Shown: piece after piece, positions 52,880 through 60,824 of the stretch
Position numbering within the stretch: position 1 is the stretch's first letter
Layout of the letters: each line of letters starts with the position of its first letter
DNA from: Proteobacteria bacterium SG_bin5
GTDB taxonomy: Bacteria > Pseudomonadota > Alphaproteobacteria > Sphingomonadales > Sphingomonadaceae
Length of the DNA stretch: 64,000 bases
NCBI GenBank assembly: GCA_002083475.1
Contig: LWDI01000069.1
Span: 31,568 to 95,567, forward strand
Direction: 5' to 3'
Notes under the pieces: model-generated
Told to the model about the DNA's origin: nothing
What the model saw: the letters and a program-made list of their open reading frames with translations, nothing else
Databases searched by the model: none
Program-made: the position numbers and the translations under genes

Positions 52880-53091
52880 GGCCCGAGGATTACGAACTCG
52901 ACGTCCGCCCGCTGCCCCTCGAAGAGGGCGGCGGGTTCGAGGCGGTCGCGCCCGAATTGCCGGGCTGTCGATCGGACGGCGAGACGCCCGAGGAAGCCTT
53001 GCGTAACGGTTATGACGCGATCGCCTGCTGGATCGAGGCGGCGCGCGAGATGGGGCGACACATTCCGACGCCGCGCGCGCGGGCGGCTTGA
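52876..53091 (+). CDS. HicB-like antitoxin-fold protein
   Basis: A 71-residue protein of the HicB antitoxin-like fold: YELDVRPLPLEEGGGFEAVA then ELPGCRSDGETPEEALRNGYD, with the typical LPGCxSxGxTxEEA motif. It lacks the C-terminal DNA-binding domain and no hicA toxin gene is next to it. The start overlaps the DUF559 stop (ATGA), so the neighbour nuclease may be its partner or it may be an orphan. It precedes pntAB by 12 bases. Confidence 0.8.
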   Translation: MRPEDYELDVRPLPLEEGGGFEAVAPELPGCRSDGETPEEALRNGYDAIACWIEAAREMGRHIPTPRARAA

Positions 53092-53103
53092 AGGGGAAGC
53101 ATC

Positions 53104-53385
53104 ATGGACTTCATCTCCACCCTCTCGATCTTCGTGATGGCCTGTTTCGTCGGCTATTACGTCGTCTGGTCGGTCACGCCCGCGCTGCACACGCCGCTGA
53201 TGGCGGTGACCAACGCGATCAGCTCGGTGATCATCGTCGGCGCCCTGGTCGCCTCGGCCGCCGCCGGGTCGCCGGTCGCCAAATATCTCGGGCTGCTCGG
53301 CGTCGTGCTCGCCAGCATCAACATCTTCGGCGGCTTCGCCGTCACCGAGCGGATGCTCGCCATGTACAAGAAGAAAGCCAAGTAA
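53104..53385 (+). CDS. pntAB: NAD(P) transhydrogenase alpha subunit part 2
   Basis: A 93-residue membrane protein with three helices, starting MDFISTLSIFVMACFVGYYV. It contains the transhydrogenase domain II segment TPLMAVTNAISSVIIVGAL and ends with basic RMLAMYKKKAK. It forms part of the proton channel. Spacing to pntB is 21 bases with an AGGGGGAGCGA ribosome binding site. It is separated from pntAA by the DUF559-HicB pair. Confidence 0.95.
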   Translation: MDFISTLSIFVMACFVGYYVVWSVTPALHTPLMAVTNAISSVIIVGALVASAAAGSPVAKYLGLLGVVLASINIFGGFAVTERMLAMYKKKAK

Positions 53386-53406
53386 CGCCCAAGGGGGAGC
53401 GAGACG

Positions 53407-54813
53407 ATGCACGAGACGGTCGCGGTCAATCCCTGGGTGGCGCTCGCCTATCTGGTCGCCGGGGTGTGCTTCATCCTGGCGCTGCGCGGGCTCTCGAGCC
53501 CGGTATCGAGCCGCCAGGGCAATCGCTATGGCATGATCGGCATGGCGATCGCGGTGGTGACGACGCTCGTCACCCATGGCACCGGGCTGATCGAAATCGC
53601 GATCGCGATCGGCATCGGCGCCGCGATCGGCATCGTCACCGCGCGGCGGATCAAGATGACCGACATGCCGCAGCTCGTCGCCGCCTTCCACTCGCTGGTG
53701 GGCCTCGCGGCGGTGCTCGTCGGCTGGGCGGCCTATCTGAACCCGGAGGCGTTCGGCATCGCCGAGGCGGGGGAGATTTTCCTCCAGAGCCGAGTCGAAA
53801 TGGGCCTGGGCGTCGCGATCGGCGCGATCACCTTCAGCGGCTCGGTGATCGCCTTCGCGAAACTCAACGGCAATATGAGCGGCAAGCCGATCCTGCTCCC
53901 CGCGCGCCACGTGATCAACCTCGGCACGCTGGCGGCGATCCTGGGGCTGACCGGCTATTTCCTTACCGATCAATCGCTCTGGGTGTTCGCGGTGATCACC
54001 ATTTTGAGCTTCGCGATCGGCTTCCTGCTCATCATCCCGATCGGCGGGGCGGACATGCCGGTCGTCGTCTCGATGCTCAACAGCTATTCGGGCTGGGCGG
54101 CCGCCGCGATGGGCTTCACGCTCCACAACAGCGCGATGATCATCACTGGCGCGCTGGTGGGCTCGTCGGGCGCGATCCTCAGCTACATCATGTGCAACGC
54201 GATGAACCGCAGCTTCATCAGCGTGATCGCCGGCGGCTTCGGCGCGAGCGACGCGGGCGGCGGCGGCGCGGCCAAGGTCGACCGCCCCTGGAAGCGCGGC
54301 TCGGCCGACGACGCCGCCTTCCTGATGCAACAGGCCGAACAAGTCATCATCGTCCCCGGCTATGGCATGGCGGTCGCGCAAGCCCAGCACGTGCTGCGCG
54401 AGATGACCGACAAGCTCAAGGAGCACGGCGTCAAGGTGAAATTCGCGATCCACCCGGTCGCCGGGCGGATGCCGGGGCATATGAACGTGCTGCTCGCCGA
54501 AGCGAACGTGCCTTATGACGAAGTGTTCGAGCTGGAAGACATCAACAGCGAATTCGCCCAGACCGACGTCGCCTTCATCATCGGCGCGAACGACGTGGTG
54601 AACCCCGCCGCCAAGACCGACAAGGGATCGCCGATTTACGGCATGCCGGTGTTCGACGTCGAAAAGGCCAAGACGGTGCTGTTCATCAAGCGCAGCATGG
54701 GCGGCGTCGGCTATGCCGGGGTCGATAACGACGTCTTCTACATGGACAATACGATGATGCTGCTCGCCGACGCCAAGAAGATGGTCGAGGATATCGTCAA
54801 GGGCCTTGGCTGA
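53407..54813 (+). CDS. pntB: NAD(P) transhydrogenase beta subunit
   Basis: A 468-residue protein combining the membrane domain II (about nine helices, residues 10-275) with the soluble NADP(H)-binding domain III. The NADP motif GYGMAVAQAQHVLREM lies near residues 319-334, followed by FAIHPVAGRMPGHMNVLLAE and IIGANDVVNPAAK, all standard. Completes the pnt operon. Nothing unusual in the protein. Confidence 0.96.
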   Translation: MHETVAVNPWVALAYLVAGVCFILALRGLSSPVSSRQGNRYGMIGMAIAVVTTLVTHGTGLIEIAIAIGIGAAIGIVTARRIKMTDMPQLVAAFHSLVGLAAVLVGWAAYLNPEAFGIAEAGEIFLQSRVEMGLGVAIGAITFSGSVIAFAKLNGNMSGKPILLPARHVINLGTLAAILGLTGYFLTDQSLWVFAVITILSFAIGFLLIIPIGGADMPVVVSMLNSYSGWAAAAMGFTLHNSAMIITGALVGSSGAILSYIMCNAMNRSFISVIAGGFGASDAGGGGAAKVDRPWKRGSADDAAFLMQQAEQVIIVPGYGMAVAQAQHVLREMTDKLKEHGVKVKFAIHPVAGRMPGHMNVLLAEANVPYDEVFELEDINSEFAQTDVAFIIGANDVVNPAAKTDKGSPIYGMPVFDVEKAKTVLFIKRSMGGVGYAGVDNDVFYMDNTMMLLADAKKMVEDIVKGLG

Positions 54814-54820
54814 TCCGCGC

Positions 54821-55723
54821 ATGAACGGATGGGACGCGGCGCCCGGCACGGTCGCGCTGGTCGCAGCACCAGCGATGGCGGGGGTCGCGCAAGAAGCGAT
54901 CGCGCTGGCAGGATTGCGCGCGGTGCTGCGCGAGGCGGGCGATGCCCCGCTCACCGCCGGGGCGCCGGTGCTGCTGATCGAGAGCGAGGGGCTGGCCGAT
55001 GATGTGCTCGCCGTTTTGCTCGACGCGGCGGCGGCTGAGGCGGCATCGGGAGGCGCCGCGCTGGTGGTGAGTTTTGCCGCCGGTCAGATCGACCTGGTCG
55101 CCGAAGCGCTGCTCGACACTGGTGCGCAATTGCTGTGCGCGCCGAACATGGCCGAGCGGGTTGCGGCGCTGACGCTGGCGCGCGCTTGGCCCGGCGGCGG
55201 GCGCTTGCGCGAGACGGAGGGCGACCGGCTGGCGATGCTTCGCGACGGCATCGCCCGGCTGGTCGCCGCGCTCACCCGGCTGACTGGCGAGGGTGGCGCC
55301 GCAGGCCTTGCCGACACGCCGATGGACTACCGCCCCGGCGAGACGGTGCAGCCGGCCGACCCGGCCGAAGTGCGCGGCGAGATCAAGGCGCGGCGGCTGC
55401 GCGATGCGCTGTTCGGGGTGGCGCTGTTCGAGGATCCGGCGTGGGACATGCTGCTCGACCTGTTCGCCGCCGAGCTGGAGGGGGCGCGGGTCTCGGTCTC
55501 GTCGCTGTGCATCGCTGCTGCCGTCGCGCCGACCACGGCGCTACGCTGGATCCAGCGGCTGACCGCGCTTGGCCTGCTGCTCCGCACCCCTGATCCTGCC
55601 GATGGCCGCCGCGCCTTCATCACCCTGTCCGGTCAGGCGTCGGCGGCGATGCGGCGCTATTGGGCGGCCGCCCCCTTGCGTCGCGGCGCCGGCTCTGCCA
55701 CTGGCGGTGCGAAGGGCGCTTAG
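54821..55723 (+). CDS. winged-helix (MarR-like) DNA-binding protein
   Basis: A 300-residue protein. The C-terminal 110 residues are a winged helix: DPAWDMLLDLFAAELEGARV, SSLCIAAAVAPTTALRWIQR, then LTALGLLLRTPDPADGRR and FITLSGQASAAMRRY, matching MarR-like regulators. The N-terminal 160 residues are an Ala/Leu-rich region of unknown role. ATG at 54821 chosen; a TTG at 54806 would overlap pntB. The stop TAG lies at bases 8-10 of the tRNA-Val gene. Confidence 0.75.
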   Translation: MNGWDAAPGTVALVAAPAMAGVAQEAIALAGLRAVLREAGDAPLTAGAPVLLIESEGLADDVLAVLLDAAAAEAASGGAALVVSFAAGQIDLVAEALLDTGAQLLCAPNMAERVAALTLARAWPGGGRLRETEGDRLAMLRDGIARLVAALTRLTGEGGAAGLADTPMDYRPGETVQPADPAEVRGEIKARRLRDALFGVALFEDPAWDMLLDLFAAELEGARVSVSSLCIAAAVAPTTALRWIQRLTALGLLLRTPDPADGRRAFITLSGQASAAMRRYWAAAPLRRGAGSATGGAKGA

Positions 55724-55789
55724 CTCAGTTGGTAGAGCGTCTCGTTTACACCGAGAATGTCGGCGGTTCGAGTCCGTCAGCGCCCACCA
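55714..55789 (+). tRNA. tRNA-Val (anticodon TAC)
   Basis: A 76-base cloverleaf with encoded CCA. Acceptor stem GGGCGCT pairs with AGCGCCC; D-arm contains AGCTCAGTTGGTAGAGC; the anticodon stem TCTCG/CGAGA holds loop TTTACAC, giving anticodon TAC; the T-arm contains GGTTCGAGTCC. The upstream protein gene ends inside the acceptor stem. Confidence 0.96.
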
Positions 55790-55806
55790 AGCCCTTGAGA
55801 TACCTG

Positions 55807-56367
55807 CTATAAGTCGCGGATCAGCCGTGTCACTTTGGCCATCCAGGGCGGATCGGCCAGCACCTGCTGGCGCGCGCCCGGCATCAGGCCAAGCAGTTGC
55901 ACCCGCCCCTCCTCGCGCCCGATCAGCCTCCCGAACGCGAACCGCCCGGCCGCGCGCGGCACCAGCACGTCGCGGTTGAGCGCGCGCGCAAACGCATCGG
56001 GCGCCAGCCGCTCGCACCAGAGCTGGTCGCCGGCGCGGTAATCGCCAAGCGCGGCCTGCACCACCAGTCCGACCAGGCCGGCGCCAGGCTGCGGCGAGGC
56101 GAGCGTCATCGGCGCGCGCGGCGCCACGGCGCCCTCCGGCCCGATGAGGGCTGCGACCGGCACGCCGCTGTCCGACAGCCGCACCAGCTCGGCCGCGTCC
56201 ACGCCGAGCGCCGCAGCAATCCGGTTGAGCCACGCGACCGAGACGGTGCGCGTGCCGGTTTCGAGCCGGCCGATCGTCTGTGCGGTGGTGGGCGGCACAC
56301 AGGCGCGCGCGACATCGTCCAGCGTCATGCCGCGCGCGCGGCGCACATCGCGGATCGCGGTGATCAT
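55807..56367 (-). CDS. XRE-type helix-turn-helix regulator
   Basis: A 186-residue protein with an N-terminal Cro/CI-type HTH: TAIRDVRRARGMTLDDVARA, then TTAQTIGRLETGTRTVSVAW and NRIAAALGVDAAEL. The C-terminal 100 residues look like a beta-rich sensor domain (GDQLWCERLAPDAFARALNR), possibly S24-like, but no catalytic Ser/Lys pair was identified. Strong SD AGGAGGT lies six bases upstream, right next to a 17-base palindrome that may be its operator. Gene function otherwise unknown. Confidence 0.8.
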   Translation of the reverse strand: MITAIRDVRRARGMTLDDVARACVPPTTAQTIGRLETGTRTVSVAWLNRIAAALGVDAAELVRLSDSGVPVAALIGPEGAVAPRAPMTLASPQPGAGLVGLVVQAALGDYRAGDQLWCERLAPDAFARALNRDVLVPRAAGRFAFGRLIGREEGRVQLLGLMPGARQQVLADPPWMAKVTRLIRDL

Positions 56368-56381
56368 CGATTACCTCCTGT

Positions 56382-56398
56382 ATAACCAGATCGGTTAT
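56382..56398. promoter_or_regulatory. 17-bp palindrome, candidate operator of the XRE regulator
   Basis: ATAACC, five-base spacer AGATC, GGTTAT: perfect six-base arms. It lies 15 bases upstream of the regulator start codon, just beyond the Shine-Dalgarno, the common place for an autoregulatory site. Only one copy was seen in this window. Confidence 0.55.
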
Positions 56399-56480
56399 TT
56401 TGCTTTCCTACAACCGGGCCGATATGGCAAGAGTGATTCGGTGGTGAGAAGGTGATGCTCCCCATCGCGAGTATTCATAA

Positions 56481-56589
56481 GCCCCTCTCCTTCAGGGGAG
56501 GGGTTTGGGGTGGGGGCTATCCCAGTCGGGCGCGGCAGCTGTTGCACTGCCCCGCCCCCCGTCCCCTCCCCTGAAGGGGAGGGGTGAGG
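56481..56589. repeat. REP-like palindrome (CCTTCAGGGG family)
   Basis: Left hairpin CCCCTCTCCTTCAGGGGAGG, right arm CCCCTCCCCTGAAGGGGAGG. The spacer of about 65 bases carries TGGGGGCTATCCCAG. Close sister of the element at 62142 between TerL and portal. The 265 bases between the XRE regulator and the DUF6456 gene hold only this and the operator. Confidence 0.75.
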
Positions 56590-56632
56590 CGCGATGGCAA
56601 TGGAACGGCTTTAACCAGCAAGGAGAGCGGCG

Positions 56633-57103
56633 ATGCGCGATCTGGCGGAAATGGAAATCGATGCGCTCGGCCTCACCGGTCGCCCCGCCACCACCGGCGC
56701 GCGCCGCCGCAGCGTGACGGTGAACCGCGCCGAATCGCCGCTGTCCTGGCTCGCCGCGCGTGGCCTCGTCTCCCCGCGCCAGCTGGAAGCGGGCGAGCGG
56801 CTGCGCGCCGATTATGAAGCGGCCGCGCTCGGCCCGCGCGTGACGATGCGCTGGGACGCGACTCCCGCCGGCCGCCCCGCCGCCCCCGCCGATCCGGCGC
56901 TGGGCCATGTCGCCGCCAAGCGCCGGTTCGACGCCGCGATTGCCGCGCTTGGCCCGGGCCTGGCCGACATTGCCTGGCGCGTGGTGTGCGCGGGCGAAGG
57001 CGTGCCCGGCGCCGAACGCGCGCTCGGCTGGCCCGCCCGCGCCGGCCGCCTCGTCCTCACCCTCGCGCTCGACCGGCTGGGGGAGCATTATGGGTTGGGG
57101 TAG
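56633..57103 (+). CDS. DUF6456 domain protein
   Basis: A 156-residue protein matching DUF6456: LSWLAARGLVSPRQLEAGER followed by LRADYEAAALGPRVTMRWD and ending LTLALDRLGEHYGLG. The domain occurs in alphaproteobacteria, often beside or fused to HTH regulators, and is suspected to be DNA-related; no activity is known. RBS AAGGAGAG lies eight bases upstream. It follows an XRE regulator divergently. Confidence 0.75.
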   Translation: MRDLAEMEIDALGLTGRPATTGARRRSVTVNRAESPLSWLAARGLVSPRQLEAGERLRADYEAAALGPRVTMRWDATPAGRPAAPADPALGHVAAKRRFDAAIAALGPGLADIAWRVVCAGEGVPGAERALGWPARAGRLVLTLALDRLGEHYGLG

Positions 57104-57171
57104 TGCCGCCAATGCCCATTGGATCATTCGGACCAGATGGGCATGATGGTGATGGAAGAAAGGGGGAGCGT

Positions 57172-57924
57172 ATGGCCGGGACAAGCGACGTATCGCCGGG
57201 ATACAGGCCTTACGAACCACAGTTGGTTCCTGTCATCAGAGCGGACAATCTTTGGACCGTCGAAGGGCCTGAGGTTGCCTATCGCCTGACGGGGTTGACC
57301 ATTCCCTGCCCAACGCGAATGACGGTGATTAGGCTTGGTGACGGAACACTGTGCCTGCATTCGCCCATATCGATGTCTGATGATATCTGCCGGCTCGTTG
57401 ATGACATTGGCAAGGTATCCGTATTGATCGCGCCAAACAGCTATCATTATGTGCATTTGAAAGCCTGGGCCGATAAATATCGTTCTGCGGATGTCCTTTG
57501 CTCCCCGGGCGCTATTGCAAAAGTCGGTATCGATCGCGCAGTGCCACTCGGTTCAGATGTATCCAAACGCCTGGCCAATGATCTCGATCAGTATCAGATC
57601 GATCTGGGCGAATTCACTGAAACAATATTTTTCCATCGGGTTACGCGCACATTGATCGTTACGGACTTGATGCAGAATTTCGAATCAAGCCGTGCTGCCG
57701 GGTTGTTCACCAGGTTCTTGCTTGTCGCCGGCGGTGCTGCCGGTCCGAATGGCCGACCTTCGATCGAAATAAGGCTCGCTGCGCGCAAGCATCGGGATGC
57801 CTTGCGCAAGGGGGTGCAGCAGATGCTCGCGTGGCAACCGTCGCGCATCATATTGTCACACGGACTTTGCTTCGAGGAAAATGCGGTTGCGGAGATCCGA
57901 CGGGCATTTGCGGTCCGAAGCTGA
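57172..57924 (+). CDS. DUF4336 domain protein
   Basis: A 250-residue soluble protein of the DUF4336 family, distantly metallo-beta-lactamase-like. Motif residues include LCLHSPISMSDDICRLVDDI, APNSYHYVHLKAWADKYRSA and FHRVTRTLIVTDLMQNF. The HxHxD pattern is reduced to YHYVHL. Its base composition is more AT-rich than its neighbours, suggesting recent arrival. Start ATG at 57172 has GGGGGAGCG upstream. Function unknown. Confidence 0.75.
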   Translation: MAGTSDVSPGYRPYEPQLVPVIRADNLWTVEGPEVAYRLTGLTIPCPTRMTVIRLGDGTLCLHSPISMSDDICRLVDDIGKVSVLIAPNSYHYVHLKAWADKYRSADVLCSPGAIAKVGIDRAVPLGSDVSKRLANDLDQYQIDLGEFTETIFFHRVTRTLIVTDLMQNFESSRAAGLFTRFLLVAGGAAGPNGRPSIEIRLAARKHRDALRKGVQQMLAWQPSRIILSHGLCFEENAVAEIRRAFAVRS

Positions 57925-57934
57925 CCAGGCTCGG

Positions 57935-58414
57935 TCAGGTCGCATGATCCGCGCCGAGCGCCAGATGCAGGAACTGGTTGAAATCGCTGGGTGCATAATC
58001 GCCGAACGCCGGGCCGTTCACGAAACCGAAGCCGCCATAGAGCGCGAGTGCGGGCTCGAACGCGGGGCCCGATCCGGTTTCCAGGCTGACCCGCCGATAA
58101 CCGCGCGCACGGGCCAGGGCGAGCAGATGCACCAGTAGCGCCGCGCCCACCCCTTTGCGCAGATGCGCCGGGTGGGTGCGCATCGACTTGATCTCGCCGC
58201 TTTGTGCCGACAGCGCCTTCAGCGCGCCGCAGCCGAGCAGCATGTCGCCCTCCCACGCGGTCCAGAAACTCACCTCGGGCACGTCCAGCCCCGACAGATC
58301 GAGCGCATAGACGCTGCCCGGCGGCGACTGCGCGTGCATGCCGGCCAGATGCAGCTGCAGCAGCGCCAGCAGCTGTGGATCGGTGAAATCGGCGGGGCGG
58401 ATGGTGATGCTCAT
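57935..58414 (-). CDS. GNAT family N-acetyltransferase
   Basis: A 159-residue GNAT enzyme starting MSITIRPADFTDPQLLALLQ. The acetyl-CoA binding motif A is HPAHLRKGVGAALLVHLLALARAR (near residues 78-101) and motif B contains GFGFVNGPAFGDY. Relatives such as YafP/PhnO types act on small molecules or proteins; the substrate is unknown. It faces the DUF4336 gene convergently with 10 bases between stops. Confidence 0.85.
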   Translation of the reverse strand: MSITIRPADFTDPQLLALLQLHLAGMHAQSPPGSVYALDLSGLDVPEVSFWTAWEGDMLLGCGALKALSAQSGEIKSMRTHPAHLRKGVGAALLVHLLALARARGYRRVSLETGSGPAFEPALALYGGFGFVNGPAFGDYAPSDFNQFLHLALGADHAT

Positions 58415-58540
58415 ATGCTGAGCTTCGCTCGATAGCCGGGCACGACGCTGCGTCAATGCGCGGGCCATGCCGGAGCAATTGCGTTGCGGTTTGCAACCTT
58501 CTGGGATATCGCTCCGCCCACCCCCAACAGGAGACGGTCG

Positions 58541-59203
58541 ATGATCCTCTATGGCGCCACGATTTCACCCTATGTCCGCAAGGTGCTGGCCTATGCCGCT
58601 GAAAAGGGCATCGCGCTGACGCACCAGCAAGTCGGGCTGAGCGGCCAGCCGGCCGAGTTTCTCGACGCAAGCCCGTTCCGCAAGATGCCGGCGCTCCGCG
58701 ACCCCGGTGCCGATGGCGGGCGCGATTTCTGCGTGGCCGATTCGAGCGCGATCATCGCCTATCTGGAAGCCAAGACACCCGAGCCGGCGCTGATCCCCAC
58801 CGCGCCGATCGCGCGCGCGCGCACCATATGGTTCGACGAACTGGCCGACACACTGTTCGTGGGGTGCAGCGGCAAGATTTTCTTCAACCGTTTCCTCGCG
58901 CCGCGCGTGCTGCGTCGCGAGGGCGACGAGGCCGCCGCCGTGCTGGCCGAGACGCAGGAATTGCCACCGATCCTCGACTATCTCGATGCGGCAGTGCCGC
59001 CCAGCGGCTTTCTGGTCGAGGACCGGCTGACACTTGCCGACATTGCGATTGCCAGCCCGTTCGTGAACCTGGCCCATGCCGGCTGCACGATCGACGCGGC
59101 GCGCTGGCCAAAGCTGGCGGCCTATGTCGCGGCCATCCATGCACGGCCGAGCTTTGCGCCGCTGATCGCCGCCGAACGCGCGCTGTTCCGCATGGCGGCG
59201 TGA
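58541..59203 (+). CDS. glutathione S-transferase family protein
   Basis: A 220-residue cytoplasmic GST. N-terminal thioredoxin-like domain: MILYGATISPYVRKVLAYAA with Ser9 as probable catalytic residue, cis-Pro in FRKMPALRDP, and the glutathione-binding DSSAIIAYLE. The helical C-domain runs from about residue 85 and contains LTLADIAIASPFVN. Class cannot be fixed, but beta-like is possible. RBS CAGGAGAC sits eight bases upstream; the ATG at 58541 is preferred over 58484. Confidence 0.88.
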   Translation: MILYGATISPYVRKVLAYAAEKGIALTHQQVGLSGQPAEFLDASPFRKMPALRDPGADGGRDFCVADSSAIIAYLEAKTPEPALIPTAPIARARTIWFDELADTLFVGCSGKIFFNRFLAPRVLRREGDEAAAVLAETQELPPILDYLDAAVPPSGFLVEDRLTLADIAIASPFVNLAHAGCTIDAARWPKLAAYVAAIHARPSFAPLIAAERALFRMAA

Positions 59204-59252
59204 GGGGGCGCCCCGGTTTTGCGTCCTTCGCAATCCGCACTAGATAGGCGCG

Positions 59253-60191
59253 ATGCGGATCGATTTCGTCAAATGCCATGGCTCTGGCAATGATTTCCCG
59301 CTGGTCGATGCGCGCGCGATCGCGCTGAGCAATGCGCAGTGGGCAGCGGTGGCGCGGGCGCTGGCGGATCGCGCCGGGCCGGTGGGTAGCGACGGGCTGT
59401 TGCTGCTGACCGCGGGCGACGCCGCCCATGCTTTCGGGATGCGGATGTTCAACCCCGATGGCAGCGAGGCGGAAACCTGCCTCAACGGCCTGCGCTGCGT
59501 GGCGCGCGCCGGGTTTGCCGCGACCGGAGCCGAGGCGGCGGCGGTGAAGCTTGCCACCAGCAGCGCCGAGGTGGCGCGCGCGCCCGATCTCGCGCCCGGG
59601 ATCGTCACGATCCGCGAGACGGTGGGGCCGGCCGGGCTCGATGCGCACTGGGCGGGCGGCGCGGACCGGATCGTGGAAAGCGTGGTGCCCGGCTTGCCCG
59701 GCGGGCCATACACCGCGCTGTCGATACCCAATCCGCACTTCATCCATTTCACGCACCAAGTGGATGAAGCCGCGCTGGTCGCGGTCGGGGAGATCTGCGA
59801 AGCGGCACCGGCCTGGCTGCCGGCGCGCGCGAATGTATCGTTCGTGGAAGTGCGCGGGCGCGACCTGTTCGTGCGCACATTCGAGCGCGGGGTGGGCCTC
59901 ACCAACAGTTGCGGATCGGCGATGGCGGCGTCGGCCTATGCCGCGTGCCTGACCGGGCGGCTGAGCTTCGGCCAGGGCTTCACCGTGTTCAACGCCGGCG
60001 GGCTGGTGATGGCCGAGGCGGCGGCCGACGGCATGGTGACGCTCGCCGGCAATGCGACCTTTGAATGGGAGGGGTCAGCGGAGATCGACCTGGCGCAGGG
60101 CCGCGCCGGCGACCTGCGCATCGCGCGCCATTTCAATGACGAGATCGCCGCCTGGGGCGCGCTGGTGGACGGCATCGCTACCAAGAAATAA
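59253..60191 (+). CDS. dapF: diaminopimelate epimerase-like protein
   Basis: A 312-residue DapF-family isomerase. Both active-site Cys are present: Cys76 in AETCLNGLRC and Cys220 in TNSCGSAMAA. The opening IDFVKCHGSGNDFPLVDAR and the RTFERGVGLTNSCG stretch fit DapF. However the usual CGNG and CGTGACA loops are CLNG and CGSAMAA here, and the protein is about 30 residues longer than typical. It could be the main DapF or a paralogue with another substrate. The TerS promoter follows within 20 bases of its stop. Confidence 0.8.
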   Translation: MRIDFVKCHGSGNDFPLVDARAIALSNAQWAAVARALADRAGPVGSDGLLLLTAGDAAHAFGMRMFNPDGSEAETCLNGLRCVARAGFAATGAEAAAVKLATSSAEVARAPDLAPGIVTIRETVGPAGLDAHWAGGADRIVESVVPGLPGGPYTALSIPNPHFIHFTHQVDEAALVAVGEICEAAPAWLPARANVSFVEVRGRDLFVRTFERGVGLTNSCGSAMAASAYAACLTGRLSFGQGFTVFNAGGLVMAEAAADGMVTLAGNATFEWEGSAEIDLAQGRAGDLRIARHFNDEIAAWGALVDGIATKK

Positions 60192-60210
60192 CCTATCTGG
60201 CTATTTATGC

Positions 60211-60239
60211 TTGACAGCGCGACGCTGTTTTGGTACATA
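60211..60239 (+). promoter_or_regulatory. strong sigma-70-type promoter before the GTA-like cluster
   Basis: Perfect -35 TTGACA (60211-60216), 17-base spacer, -10 TACATA (60234-60239). It lies about 50 bases upstream of the TerS start and just after dapF. It is AT-richer than the surrounding DNA. Predicted from sequence only. Confidence 0.7.
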
Positions 60240-60290
60240 TCAGGAACGCTGAGAAAAACCGTCTCGGCCACACCATCCGGAAAAAATCCA

Positions 60291-60824
60291 ATGACCCAGT
60301 CCGTGTTCCGCACCGCTGACGGCGTGCGCGCGCATGCCCCGCGCGCCAATGCCTTCACCGCCGAAAAGCGCGCGATCTTCCTCGCCGAGCTGGCGGGCCA
60401 CGCCAATGTGAAGCTGGCTTACACCACCGCCGGGGTGAGCCGCGCCTGCGTCTATCGCACCAAGGCGCGCGATGCGGGCTTTGCCGCCGCGTGGAACGAC
60501 GCGCTGCTCGCGGGCTATGAAACGCTGGAAATGCTGATGCTGTCGCACGCGATTGCGCAGATGACCCCGCCCGACCCGGAGGCGCAAACCCCGGCTGCCA
60601 CCGGCCCGGCGCTGAGCGAGCGTGTGCTTATCAACCTGCTTGCCCTGCACCGCGACGAGGTGCGCGCCTTGCGGGCGGCCAAGCAGGCATCCGTCGCCGG
60701 CACGCCAGCGACCGCAGCACCCGCCGCCGAAGACCCGCGCGATCAGCTCGAGGCGGTGCTGGCGGTAATGCGCGAGCGCCTGACCGCGCCCGAGGAGGCC
60801 GGGGACAAAGATGGCGCGGCCTGA
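60291..60824 (+). CDS. GTA-like terminase small subunit (TerS)
   Basis: A 177-residue protein. The HTH region ANAFTAEKRAIFLAELAGHA with VKLAYTTAGVSRACVYRTKA, then FAAAWNDALLAGYETLEMLM, is the small-subunit signature found at the start of Rhodobacter-type gene transfer agent clusters. It recognises DNA for packaging. It overlaps the TerL start by 14 bases, and the predicted strong promoter lies just upstream. The similar gene at 43665 is its distant relative. Confidence 0.82.
   Translation: MTQSVFRTADGVRAHAPRANAFTAEKRAIFLAELAGHANVKLAYTTAGVSRACVYRTKARDAGFAAAWNDALLAGYETLEMLMLSHAIAQMTPPDPEAQTPAATGPALSERVLINLLALHRDEVRALRAAKQASVAGTPATAAPAAEDPRDQLEAVLAVMRERLTAPEEAGDKDGAA

Noticed and set aside
52876..53091. 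HicAB toxin-antitoxin pair
   Set aside because: Only the HicB-like part is present; the upstream gene is DUF559, not a HicA fold.
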